64,000 nt of DNA from a cf. Phormidesmis sp. LEGE 11477 (lineage in GTDB: Bacteria > Cyanobacteriota > Cyanobacteriia > Phormidesmidales > Phormidesmidaceae), in the NCBI RefSeq assembly GCF_015207105.1, contig NZ_JADEXO010000006.1, forward strand, positions 44,972 to 108,971. The letters are read 5' to 3'. Of the stretch, positions 9,786-18,363 are shown piece by piece. How positions within the stretch are numbered: the first letter of the stretch is position 1; each line of letters starts with the position of its first letter. The notes beneath the pieces were generated by a model, which was not told the origin of the DNA, made no database searches, and worked only from the letters and a program-made list of their open reading frames with translations. A program made the position numbers and the translations under genes.

Positions 9786-10133
9786 CTAAAACGGTAAATA
9801 TTGAACTTGGTTCATAGCCTCTTCCAAAGTGCTTGCCTTGGCAATGATTTCTAATTCCTTAACGCAATCACCAATACTCATACTTTGAGGATGAGTATAG
9901 ACAACTCCTGTGAAAGCGATGCCTTCCCTTTGCCTCTGATGCGCTAATACTAATAGGTCATCATCCATAGAAAACAAAACTCTTTGAAGCTCAGTAGATC
10001 GCTCTATCACCTGTGAATCGGCCATTCCAGCACGCTCGTCTTCCTGTACTGTCAGCACATCGACACCGCGCAGACGCAACCCGACCGTAATTTGACGAAA
10101 AACATTCTCATCCATATAGAAGGGTATGCTCAA
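9786..10133 (-). CDS. DUF5615 PIN-like protein (putative toxin)
   Basis: A 115-residue protein with the DUF5615 pattern: acidic MDEN near the N terminus (Asp8, Glu9), GLRLRGVDVLTVQED, ADSQVIERSTELQRVLFSMDDDLL, with acidic residues placed as in PIN-fold nucleases. Such proteins are the usual partners of DUF433 antitoxins and are predicted RNases; activity is not shown here. The start codon is TTG at 10133-10131, overlapping the TGA of the upstream DUF433 gene by 4 nt (TTGA), so translation is coupled. An ATG six codons downstream is an alternative start. Confidence 0.8.
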   Translation of the reverse strand: MSIPFYMDENVFRQITVGLRLRGVDVLTVQEDERAGMADSQVIERSTELQRVLFSMDDDLLVLAHQRQREGIAFTGVVYTHPQSMSIGDCVKELEIIAKASTLEEAMNQVQYLPF

Positions 10134-10447
10134 GAAATGACGCCTCGTTCCCTAAGGCCCTGGACAATACGAGAGTGTGGCGACTGATGCTGAAGAGTTT
10201 TGACTTTCTCTAGCCGCTGTTTCATGTCTTCATCTAGAGCCACCTGATGATCCCAATAATAGGCCAGCGCTGAGTAGATCTTGCCAAGGGCGATGTGAGG
10301 GTATTGAAAGTGGAGTTCTTCCGGACTCCAGCCATAGGCAAAGTGCGAGGCGATTAGCTCTACCACTTTCATAGTGCTGCCTTCGATAACGGGCACTTTG
10401 CCATCATCAAGCTGAATGTGCTTGTAGTCTGTTGCTAGATAGGTCAT
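10130..10447 (-). CDS. DUF433 family antitoxin
   Basis: The DUF433 domain begins at TDYKHIQLDDGKVPVIEGS and continues with VVELIASHFAYGWSPEELHFQYPHI and KIYSALAYYWDH, the helix-turn-helix-like core of this antitoxin family. I chose ATG 10447 rather than the longer frame to 10516. The longer start would lie inside the upstream gene and add an Arg-rich head unlike the family, while GGAGGGATGAC gives 10447 a strong RBS. The upstream CHAT-TIR-AAA gene stops one nucleotide before this ATG. The protein probably neutralises the DUF5615 partner and may autoregulate the pair. Confidence 0.8.
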   Translation of the reverse strand: MTYLATDYKHIQLDDGKVPVIEGSTMKVVELIASHFAYGWSPEELHFQYPHIALGKIYSALAYYWDHQVALDEDMKQRLEKVKTLQHQSPHSRIVQGLRERGVIS

Positions 10448-10448
10448 G

Positions 10449-12743
10449 TCATCCCTCCAAATGATCGCGGAAATATTCTCGATATACTTCACAGCGCGGC
10501 GACGCCTCATTCCCACTCAGCCGCACTAGCCCCATACTCTCCAGCTTAAACGACGCCTCCGCATCAATCTCTATTGGCCTGCTTTTGCTCACCACCTGCC
10601 GAAACGACTCTGCCAGCACCGGATAGTCGCGCAGCACATACAGATGCCGCCGCAGATGATCGCTGTATATACCAGACTCTGTCGCTGCCATCTCCGCCAG
10701 CGCATTCAGCGTCATATCCTCTCGTCGCAGATGATACAGCGCCTTACGAATCAGATACGGGTGCCCGCCCACCAGCGCCATCAGTGCCTCTGCATAGCTC
10801 GCGATCGCGCTCAGTTCATAGCGCCCCGCCAAATCTTGTACCTGCGCTAGATCAAACTCTTCTAGCTCTATATTCGTCCCCACATTAAACGGCGACTGAT
10901 TGATATTTAGCGGCACATACGCCTCAGTAGAATGCACCATCACCAGCCGTAGCTTTTCCCACAGCTCGCTACCAAAATCGCCATACCGGGCCGACTCGTA
11001 CCAAGAGCGCACCAGCGCAAAAAAATCATCTGCCACCGCCGGATGCGGAAACACCATATCCACCTCATCCAAAGCTAGCACCAGCGGCACATCCAATTCT
11101 TCTAGCAAACACTCCTCAAAATAAGCATTGCACTTGTCCTTGCTACCAAAGCCCACCCAATAATCTTCTAGATCGCTCAGCTTCTTCAGCCGCCTGCCCA
11201 CCTGCGAACAAAACCACTTCAACAACAGATCCAAATCATTAAACAATCGGCTATCCGCCCGCTGAAAGCTGATCGGCACCGTCTGATAGCCCTGCTCCCG
11301 CGCATGGCTTAATATCCGTGCCATCAGCGACGTTTTGCCCATTTGCCTCGGCGCTTTGATCCGAATCAACGCCCCCGGCTGCTCAATCTCCGCAAAGCAG
11401 TCTGTTTCAGTCGGTGGCCGCGCCACGTACAGCCCCGTCTTGAACTGCACCGCACCGCCCGGCTCGCGCTGTAGCTCCGGCTCCGCCACAGGCAAAGGTG
11501 GCCTATCCACACTCTCCACCAGACCTACGCCCGGTTCGACAGATGCCTCCGAGGCCAACTGCGCTGCCTGCAAATCCTCACGCTCTATCCAAATATCTCG
11601 CTGCGTCGCCGACAGATTCTCTCTTTGTTTTTCTTGTTGTTCCTCTTGTTTCTTTTGCTGTCTTTCTCCAGACGCAGCCCGCTCAGCCATCAACGTCATC
11701 AGTTCTTCGATCAGCGCCGCAGTATCCGCCTCCGAGTGCCACTCCCGCTGCTGAATCTGTTGTAAATATCCCCGCAGCTCATAGTTCAACGGATCGCTTA
11801 GTGGAAACTGCACCCGAATCGGCAAAATCATCGGATAGCCATCCGCTCGCCGATCTCGCAGCGACCGAGCCTGCTTCACCTCCTCCGTCACCATCTCACT
11901 CGTCGCCGACAAAGGCGACAGCAGCAAAACAAAATAGTCACATTGGCGCAGCTCTGTAGCAATGCGATCGCGCCACTTCTCCCCTAGCTGAATACTCGCC
12001 GCCGCCATAAACGCGCCATACCCTGCCGCCACAAACGCCTCATAAAGCGTCTGCGCCAGCGCCTTATCCACTCCCTCATCCCGATAGCTAATAAAAACCC
12101 TGCCAGCGTCCTGCCCCCGCTCCCTATCACCGAGGGCTGAGCGGGGCCGAAGCCCATCATCCACCACTCGCCCTGCCCGCGTCCGCAAAACAGGCGTCGC
12201 CCCCTCCCTAATTCCTTCTAGCTCAATCGCCGTCCGCCCCATCTCATAGGCCGCCTCATACGACCGGCTACCCCCTAGCGCCGTATAGAATCCCCTTGCA
12301 AAGCAAACCGCCGCCGGATCGCCAATCGGCTGATTCATCCCCACCACACAAGAGACGAACTGACTAATCGCCTGCGCCTGCGTATCCGAATAGCAAGCAT
12401 TGAGCAGCACACACTCCACGCTCGTCACCTGTTGAAACAGCCGCGACAGCGCCCGCGTCGGCACTAGCTGCGATCGCCCCCGACCATCTTCTAGCACCAG
12501 GCCATGCTCACCAGTCCCATGACCCAAAAAATGCACAATATGAGGACTGTGCGACACCAATAGCTGCATCAAATCCTCAGTGCGTACCGCCCACTCCGAC
12601 GTCAGTGCAAAGCGATCGCGCTCCTGCGACAGTTGCAAACTCCGCTGAATCCCCCGCACCTCCTCATCTAGCCGCAGGCGAGAAGTACTCTGCGGATTAG
12701 CCGCCAAGATCAAGATTTTGCGAATTGGAAAGCGAGAATTCAT
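10449..12743 (-). CDS. CHAT protease-TIR-AAA fusion protein
   Basis: A 764-residue protein with three modules. The CHAT (caspase-like) domain, residues 8-190, has catalytic His75 in VHFLGHG and Cys117 in LLNACYSD. A TIR domain, about 214-352, opens with RVFISYRDEG; its putative NADase Glu is 287 or 288 in SEMVTEEV. A Lys/Gln/Glu-rich linker (354-378) leads to an AAA-like ATPase (about 430-764) with Walker A-like APRQMGKTSL (464-473) and Walker B VLALDEVD (555-562). The Walker A resembles that of the WD40 protein 0.7 kb downstream. CHAT proteases and TIR NADases are both known bacterial cell-suicide or immunity effectors, so a double-effector sensor ATPase is plausible. It is first in the four-gene minus-strand cluster; the 262-bp divergent region to the GGT gene should hold its promoter. 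Confidence 0.88.
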   Translation of the reverse strand: MNSRFPIRKILILAANPQSTSRLRLDEEVRGIQRSLQLSQERDRFALTSEWAVRTEDLMQLLVSHSPHIVHFLGHGTGEHGLVLEDGRGRSQLVPTRALSRLFQQVTSVECVLLNACYSDTQAQAISQFVSCVVGMNQPIGDPAAVCFARGFYTALGGSRSYEAAYEMGRTAIELEGIREGATPVLRTRAGRVVDDGLRPRSALGDRERGQDAGRVFISYRDEGVDKALAQTLYEAFVAAGYGAFMAAASIQLGEKWRDRIATELRQCDYFVLLLSPLSATSEMVTEEVKQARSLRDRRADGYPMILPIRVQFPLSDPLNYELRGYLQQIQQREWHSEADTAALIEELMTLMAERAASGERQQKKQEEQQEKQRENLSATQRDIWIEREDLQAAQLASEASVEPGVGLVESVDRPPLPVAEPELQREPGGAVQFKTGLYVARPPTETDCFAEIEQPGALIRIKAPRQMGKTSLMARILSHAREQGYQTVPISFQRADSRLFNDLDLLLKWFCSQVGRRLKKLSDLEDYWVGFGSKDKCNAYFEECLLEELDVPLVLALDEVDMVFPHPAVADDFFALVRSWYESARYGDFGSELWEKLRLVMVHSTEAYVPLNINQSPFNVGTNIELEEFDLAQVQDLAGRYELSAIASYAEALMALVGGHPYLIRKALYHLRREDMTLNALAEMAATESGIYSDHLRRHLYVLRDYPVLAESFRQVVSKSRPIEIDAEASFKLESMGLVRLSGNEASPRCEVYREYFRDHLEG

Positions 12744-13005
12744 TGGCTACACGCACGCTACCCACTATCTACCACTATTTAGACAGAGCGGGCGATCGCC
12801 ACCACAAATCCTTACGGTAGCCAAAACCGCTGACGACACCCGAAGCAAATAGCCATAATTTCATTCGGCAAAAAAGCTGCTTGATTGATAAAAATCTAGT
12901 CAGGCTCAAACTGACTCACGCCACAAGCTCAAGGCTAGTTGGTGAAAATCATAGTGCGAGCTAAACGCAAATTGCTATAGTTTGAAGCTTTAGCCACTAT
13001 TTCTG

Positions 13006-14595
13006 ATGCGAGATTTTCAACTACCTGGTCGATCTCCTGCCTACGCTCAAAAGGGAATGGCAGCAACCTCTCATTCGCTGGCGACACTGACGGCAATTGA
13101 TGTGTTGCGCTCTGGTGGAAATGCGGTGGATGCGGCGATCGCAGCCTCAGCAGCCTTATGCGTTGTCGAACCTCAAGCCACAGGCATCGGCGGCGATTGC
13201 TTTGTCCTCTACGCCCCCGCTGATTCTGATCAAGTTATCGCCCTCAACGGATCAGGCAAAGCGCCAGCCGCTGCTGAACTAAGCTGGTTTCTAGATCAGG
13301 GCATGAAGCAAATCTCTTTGCAAAGCCCGCATTCTGTCACCGTTCCTGGTGCGGTAGATGCCTGGTGTAAGCTGCATGGTGACTATGGCCAGATGGACTT
13401 TGCTGAATTGCTCGCACCTGCAATTCGGCTGGCAACCGAGGGCTACACGGTGCATCCGAGAGTGGCCTATGACTGGGCGTCACTAAAAAGAAAGCTACAG
13501 GTGACGGACAACGCAACGCGAATGCTGTTGGTAGACGGTGAGGCTCCAAAGGCAGGCGATCGCCATCAGCAGCCAGAATTAGGTCGCACGCTGCAACTGA
13601 TTGCTGAGCATGGCCGAGACGCTTTTTACACGGGGGAAGTGGCTGAAGATATTGTTGCTTATCTGAAGTCTTTGGGTGGGCTGCATACGTTAGAAGACTT
13701 TGCCGCTCCTCAGGCCGAGTACGTCACGCCGATTTCCACGCAGTACCGGGGATATGACGTGTTTGAGTGTCCACCGAATGGTCAGGGTTTGACCGCGCTG
13801 ATTATGCTGAATATTCTCTCGGAATGCAGCCTGACGGACTACGCGCCGCTGAGCGCTGAGCGGCTGCATTTGGAATGTGAGGCGGCGAGGTTGGCGTATG
13901 GAGTGCGCGATCGCTACGTAGCCGATCCAGCCCAGTCCGATATTCCCCTAAACTGGCTGCTGTCAAAGGAGTATGCCGCTGAGTTACGAGCAAAGATCAG
14001 TATAGATAGTGTAATGCCACCACTAGAAGAATCAGACTTCCCTACCCATCCCGATACGGTTTGTCTATGCGTTGTCGATGAAGATGGCAACGCAGTGAGT
14101 TTTATCAATTCTGTTTTTCACGGGTTTGGCAGTGGTCTGGTGAGTCCAAAGACAGGAGTAGTGTTGCAGAATCGGGGAGCAGGGTTTGTCTTAGAAGAAG
14201 GGCATCGGAATGCGATCGCGCCCCACAAACGCCCGCTCCACACCATCATCCCCGGCATGTTAAAAAAAGCAGGCCGTACCGTCATGCCCTTCGGCGTCAT
14301 GGGCGGGCAGTATCAGCCGACGGGTCACGCACACTTTCTCACCAACTTACTGGACTATCGCCTAGACGTACAGTCGGCGCTAGACTTTCCTAGAGTCTTC
14401 CACGATGGCGAAACCTGCGCCGTAGAGCGAGGCGTTCCCATTGCCGTCACGGATAAGCTCAAACAACTTGGCCATAAAGTCTTGCCAGCCGTTCTTCCTC
14501 ACGGCGGCGGACAGGCAATCTGGATGGACGAATCAGGCGGATTAGTCGGTGGGTCTGATCCACGCAAAGACGGCTGTGCGCTGGGCTACGAATAA
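13006..14595 (+). CDS. ggt: Gamma-glutamyltransferase family protein
   Basis: A 529-residue N-terminal nucleophile hydrolase. The large-subunit start RSPAYAQKGMAATSHSLAT lacks a signal peptide, so it is probably cytoplasmic like the YwrD-type subgroup. The self-cleavage and nucleophile Thr is Thr351, just after Asp350 in HPDTVCLCVVDEDGNAVSF, splitting subunits of about 350 and 179 residues. SVFHGFGSGLVSPKTG and MPFGVMGGQYQPTGHAHF are family motifs. It hydrolyses or transfers gamma-glutamyl groups, for example from glutathione. It is divergent from the CHAT-TIR-AAA gene; no functional link is implied. Confidence 0.88.
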   Translation: MRDFQLPGRSPAYAQKGMAATSHSLATLTAIDVLRSGGNAVDAAIAASAALCVVEPQATGIGGDCFVLYAPADSDQVIALNGSGKAPAAAELSWFLDQGMKQISLQSPHSVTVPGAVDAWCKLHGDYGQMDFAELLAPAIRLATEGYTVHPRVAYDWASLKRKLQVTDNATRMLLVDGEAPKAGDRHQQPELGRTLQLIAEHGRDAFYTGEVAEDIVAYLKSLGGLHTLEDFAAPQAEYVTPISTQYRGYDVFECPPNGQGLTALIMLNILSECSLTDYAPLSAERLHLECEAARLAYGVRDRYVADPAQSDIPLNWLLSKEYAAELRAKISIDSVMPPLEESDFPTHPDTVCLCVVDEDGNAVSFINSVFHGFGSGLVSPKTGVVLQNRGAGFVLEEGHRNAIAPHKRPLHTIIPGMLKKAGRTVMPFGVMGGQYQPTGHAHFLTNLLDYRLDVQSALDFPRVFHDGETCAVERGVPIAVTDKLKQLGHKVLPAVLPHGGGQAIWMDESGGLVGGSDPRKDGCALGYE

Positions 14596-14611
14596 GCTAA
14601 TCGAGATAATT

Positions 14612-14810
14612 TTAAGCGTGAGTATGACTAGCGTTGTATTCGGCCATTGCCTCGGCTGCTAGGTCCGCTAATAGATTCTGAGAGTTAGCAGCAGCGTCCC
14701 ATTCTACTTCATGCTTAAGTTTCTTCTATGATTAGGGTTGCGATCGCATCTTGCTTCTCAGCATCCAAGCTTTTTATTTGTGCGATCGCCTGCTCTAAAA
14801 GTTCGGTCAT
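14612..14810 (-). pseudogene. Frameshifted small antitoxin gene
   Basis: From ATG 14810 the frame reads MTELLEQAIAQIKSLDAEKQ and stops at TAA after GAAGAAACTTAA. Reading one nucleotide further gives LKHEVEWDAAANSQNLLADL and AAEAMAEYNASHTHA up to TAA 14612. Both halves match the cyanobacterial type II antitoxin pattern (LLEQAI...DAIATLI.EELK.E.EWDAAF..S...LADLA). The total of 199 nt is 3n+1, so one extra A in GAAGAAAC broke it. No toxin follows; the ggt stop is 17 bp beyond. Confidence 0.75.
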
Positions 14811-14966
14811 AAGTAGCAATGTAATAGCCTTCTAGTCAGATTATAGCGAAGCCGCAGTAGTCAAAATTGTCAGTAAGCAGAGTCATCAGAGCGCGGTAAT
14901 TTATCTCTCCACTCATCTTTCAAAGTGTCAATTACGATCAAGAAAACCCTTACATAACTGTGCGTG

Positions 14967-15242
14967 ATGGAGTTCTTACTCGCTTCTGTATTGTTTAGCA
15001 CCATACCCAACGACGTTGCTCAAGCAGCGCCCCGACAAACGCCTGCTCCTATCGAGGTGCCAGTAGAAGATTCTCAAACAGAGTCCAACAACGACCCAGC
15101 GTCTATCACCTGCGGGCCAGGGCAGTTTCCTTCTGCTTTCTCTGATGTTCTTCCCGCAGATTGGGCGTATCAGGCTGTCATCCGCCTATCTAGCCAGCCG
15201 ATCGAGTGCTTCGACTTCCCAGTGGAGCGTCCTGATACCTAG
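14967..15242 (+). CDS. Short exported protein with an SLH-like motif
   Basis: About 91 residues. The N terminus (EFLLASVLFSTIPNDVAQA) looks like a short signal peptide. Near the end, AFSDVLPADWAYQAVIRL matches the start of an S-layer homology repeat, the motif that anchors cyanobacterial proteins to the cell wall. Only one partial SLH unit is present, whereas functional anchors normally have more, so this may be a small wall-associated protein or a truncated one. The preceding in-frame GTG at 14964 is an alternative start. Confidence 0.5.
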   Translation: MEFLLASVLFSTIPNDVAQAAPRQTPAPIEVPVEDSQTESNNDPASITCGPGQFPSAFSDVLPADWAYQAVIRLSSQPIECFDFPVERPDT

Positions 15243-15295
15243 AGAAGTAGCGGTAACGTTTACGCAGTTGTTTCGGCTGTATAGGGAACCGTCTT

Positions 15296-15922
15296 ATGAA
15301 ATATCTTCGATCAAAGTACTTCTATGGCTGGATTGCAGCAACGACTCTCAGCCTGTTCCTAGTAAACTTTTTGTTGCAACCAGATACTTACGCTGTTAGT
15401 CCTTCTTCGATTGCTTTCGTGCTGGTCTATCTATTGACCGGGTTGATAGTCGGAGTCTGTCAGTGGTTCATTCTACGACTCTACTTTGAACGTGCTTATT
15501 GGTGGATTGTTCTAACCGCAGTAGGAGAAATCCCTTTTTACCTTTTTAGGCAAGGCTATTTCCTATTTCTCTTCTACACGGTTGGAGAATCGGACTCTTT
15601 AATGCGCTTCTATGTCGGATTGCTGGCTTTTGTAGGAGCTTTGTTTCCAGGCATCTTTCAGTGGCTTTTCTTTCGTCGTCGCGTTCGTAGGGCATGGATG
15701 TGGATAGTGGCTAGTGCGATCGCAGAGCTGTGGATCCCTCGCCTGATAGGAATGTATTTGATTCAAGGCACAAGTATTCTTCTGTTAGAAATGTCTCACG
15801 CTCGTTTCCTGTTAGCAATCACAGTTACAGGGATTATCTTAGGAGTCATTACCGGAATTCCTGTCGCAGACTTTATCAATCAGGTAAGACAGCCAGGTGT
15901 CAACAATGAAGTGGACCGTTAG
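15296..15922 (+). CDS. Multi-spanning membrane protein, unknown function
   Basis: A 208-residue protein with about six hydrophobic helices. Two internally similar segments, GVCQWFILRLYFERAYWWI and GIFQWLFFRRRVRRAWMWI, show an ancient duplication (G-x-x-QW-x-x-x-R followed by a Trp-rich helix). The GLxxGxxQWxxLR pattern occurs in many cyanobacterial membrane proteins of unknown role. AGGGA precedes the ATG. No functional neighbour. Confidence 0.6.
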   Translation: MKYLRSKYFYGWIAATTLSLFLVNFLLQPDTYAVSPSSIAFVLVYLLTGLIVGVCQWFILRLYFERAYWWIVLTAVGEIPFYLFRQGYFLFLFYTVGESDSLMRFYVGLLAFVGALFPGIFQWLFFRRRVRRAWMWIVASAIAELWIPRLIGMYLIQGTSILLLEMSHARFLLAITVTGIILGVITGIPVADFINQVRQPGVNNEVDR

Positions 15923-15994
15923 GGCTTCAGCAGACCTTTAGACCAAACCATGCTCTAAATCCTTGCTGTGATTGCCAAAGAACTATCTTTTTCA

Positions 15995-16864
15995 TCAAAG
16001 ATCGAGTGCGTCAATGCCTTGGTTGCGGTAATAGATACGCAGCTTGATACCTAGCGTTAGCTGTTTCATAATCCAGTACAGCACCGTCAAAATCACAAAA
16101 GTAACAAACACAACGGCTGCGGGTCGCCTGTTTGTCAAAGTATTGAGCGTAATCATCAGCACGCTGGTTGGATCAGTAGCGATGTCCCAGCTATTGAGGC
16201 GAACGAAACGACCTAGATAGATGCCGATAGCACTTAGTGTATGGATCAATAGCTCAGAAGGTAAGATGAACCGCTCATTTCCCTTCTTCTTCAGATAGTA
16301 AGCCTGGTTGAGAATAGAAAGCACATAGGCTTCAAAACCTAGAAGAATAGCTACCGTATGCAGCGGGATGAAAACCAAAACAATCAGCCAGACCTGAATA
16401 CCGCTTCCCCTAGTTCCTTTGATCAGGTGAATGATATCGGTGAGTACGTAAGGCGCGTTAGGCAAAAACGCAATAAAGCCAACTAGCCCCAGCCACCACA
16501 AGAAAGTCCGAGCGCTCCTAGGCCGATTGAACAAAAAATAGCTCATGCCTATAGAAATCAGCACTAACGCGACCCACCAGGCTACCTTGAGCTGCGCTGA
16601 GGTCTCGCCAGCCATCAGCGCGTTCATCAGTCGCATCTGGGCTCCCATTATTCTGGGCAAGCGAGGTTGAACGCCGACAATACCGATCAAGCTGATCAAT
16701 ACGACTGAGCCCCAAAGCTTAGCTTTCGATAGTGCTTCTCGTCGAAACAATACAAAGCTGAGGAATAGAGGAACCAGTGCCAAGAACAAATTCCATAGAA
16801 TCCAGCCGCTATAAACGCTAGAAAAGGCAGCCGAGATATCGGTGAAGAGCGATCGCATAGACAT
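15995..16864 (-). CDS. DUF1361 domain membrane protein
   Basis: A 289-residue protein with about seven hydrophobic helices. The DUF1361 signature is clear: ALVPLFLSFVLF near the N terminus, FIAFLPNAPYVLTDIIHLI in the centre and IYLGRFVRLNSWDI late in the protein. Function is unknown. Met1 and Met3 are both possible starts, and GCGATCGC overlaps the N-terminal codons. The upstream stretch to 17160 shows only a weak ORF that I do not believe. Confidence 0.8.
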   Translation of the reverse strand: MSMRSLFTDISAAFSSVYSGWILWNLFLALVPLFLSFVLFRREALSKAKLWGSVVLISLIGIVGVQPRLPRIMGAQMRLMNALMAGETSAQLKVAWWVALVLISIGMSYFLFNRPRSARTFLWWLGLVGFIAFLPNAPYVLTDIIHLIKGTRGSGIQVWLIVLVFIPLHTVAILLGFEAYVLSILNQAYYLKKKGNERFILPSELLIHTLSAIGIYLGRFVRLNSWDIATDPTSVLMITLNTLTNRRPAAVVFVTFVILTVLYWIMKQLTLGIKLRIYYRNQGIDALDL

Positions 16865-17160
16865 AAATCAGTAAAAAAGCGTGACCTATTAGCCCCAATC
16901 TAACCCGATGGAAATGAACGCCGGCTGAGAAGAGCCAATTTACCCACTTTCCCTTACTTTTTCCTAACCTGTACGGTTGAAGCTCAGCGGTTACCAGTAC
17001 GCAACCGAACGGAAGAACCACCGAAGTAGCCACCAAAGCAAACAGCAGCATCTGGCTGAATCCATTCTCACAAAAAGTGCCACATCTTACGAAGAAGGGC
17101 CGCATCGCCAGCTATATTACTAGTGCCTAGCCCTCAGTAAGTCCTCAGTAAGCCGTAATC

Positions 17161-18261
17161 ATGTCTAGACGTCAGCGCGAATTCACGGGCATTGCCGCTA
17201 GCCAGCTATCCAACCAGAGCGCGGGTCAACTCACCCACCAATCGGTTCAATCCGACGCTGCGCTTAAAAGTCGCCCTAGCAGCCAAATTCAGCCTGTAGC
17301 AGACACTCATCTGCTCAAACCGCTGCTACACATCCTAGACGACGACGAAAACCCTGGCGATATGGTCAACAGGCCAAAGCAAATCGCCCTTCAAGGTCAA
17401 AAAGACGTATACATTGCCAGAGCCGAAATAGAGCTGAGACGGGCCATGCAGGCGCTCTCATTCCTGACCGATTCAGAAATCAACTCTATCTCAACTCTAA
17501 CGGCGCTTTCTTTGCCCCAGACCGTAGCGCCACTTTTCTGGACTATCAACGCTCTGCTCCAAGAAAAATATGCAAAGCCCAACGATCCTCAGTGGATTCA
17601 CAACCGCAACCGCGACGCTCGTGTTCTCTTTCAACAGATCGCAAACCTAAATCTAACGCCCTGGTCAAAGCGTTTGGTCGATTACGTCAGACCAGAAGAT
17701 CTGCCTTCGACGCTGCTGTTTCCAATTGGTCATCCGATTCTAGGTCGCACCTATCGCCGTCATCCTTTCAAAGCCCGTATCAATCAGTACTACCCTGTTA
17801 CCGACTACTTCTCTATCTTGTTCAAAGAAAGAGAACAGGCGCTACTGTCACTACTTGGCCAACTCGGTGCTACCAAGATCGTGATGACGCCCATTCCAGC
17901 TACGACTGCGCTTTCCTGCCAAGAGAACCTAGCTGCTCAGCTACATCAAAAGGTCTTCAGATATCCAAAAAGAAGCAACACTTTGCCAGAGACCATTAAC
18001 GTCAAAGAGCATCCTTGGGTGGCCGGAGAACCCGCCTGGCAATCTGTGATCAAAGAAAGGGTCAAACGAGGCGCACTCTCGGCCCAGTTTGAATTTGACT
18101 GCGATGTGATGGATATGCTCACAGCCCAGATTCAAAAGATCAGCCAGATGATTCCTGGACTCAGCTCAATGAAGCTACCTGACGATCACGCAGACACTGT
18201 GATGACACAGGTGCTCCATACCCGGCAAGTTCAAGTCGAGTTCGCTGAAGTTGGTGGCTGA
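17161..18261 (+). CDS. Hypothetical protein, 366 aa
   Basis: The N-terminal 80 residues are Gln/Ser-rich and probably disordered. The rest looks globular, with HPILGRTYRRHPFKARINQY, YPVTDYFSILFKEREQALL and LLGQLGATKIVMTPIP as conserved-looking blocks. No signal peptide or membrane helix. I do not recognise a family or function. It is soluble and stands alone between two minus-strand genes. Its last eight codons and stop form one arm of a perfect 24-bp palindrome. Confidence 0.65.
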   Translation: MSRRQREFTGIAASQLSNQSAGQLTHQSVQSDAALKSRPSSQIQPVADTHLLKPLLHILDDDENPGDMVNRPKQIALQGQKDVYIARAEIELRRAMQALSFLTDSEINSISTLTALSLPQTVAPLFWTINALLQEKYAKPNDPQWIHNRNRDARVLFQQIANLNLTPWSKRLVDYVRPEDLPSTLLFPIGHPILGRTYRRHPFKARINQYYPVTDYFSILFKEREQALLSLLGQLGATKIVMTPIPATTALSCQENLAAQLHQKVFRYPKRSNTLPETINVKEHPWVAGEPAWQSVIKERVKRGALSAQFEFDCDVMDMLTAQIQKISQMIPGLSSMKLPDDHADTVMTQVLHTRQVQVEFAEVGG

Positions 18262-18288
18262 TGGTCAGCCACCAACTTCAGCGAACTC
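18238..18288. repeat. 24-bp perfect palindrome with a 3-nt loop across a stop codon
   Basis: The left arm 18238-18261 (GAGTTCGCTGAAG...GGCTGA) is exactly repeated in inverse at 18265-18288, separated by TGG. The left arm is the last seven codons plus the TGA of the hypothetical gene. No T-run follows, so this is not a classical terminator, though such a long hairpin could stall polymerase or protect the mRNA 3' end. Confidence 0.9.
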
Positions 18289-18363
18289 CTCAGGGGCACC
18301 GCTCTAAAGGCTAAAGGCCACTAACAGCCACTGATTGACGGCCACTGTAAGCGTTCACAAATT

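Noticed and set aside
16818..17105. 95-codon minus-strand ORF upstream of DUF1361
   Set aside because: It overlaps the DUF1361 start and looks like random hydrophobic sequence; no RBS.
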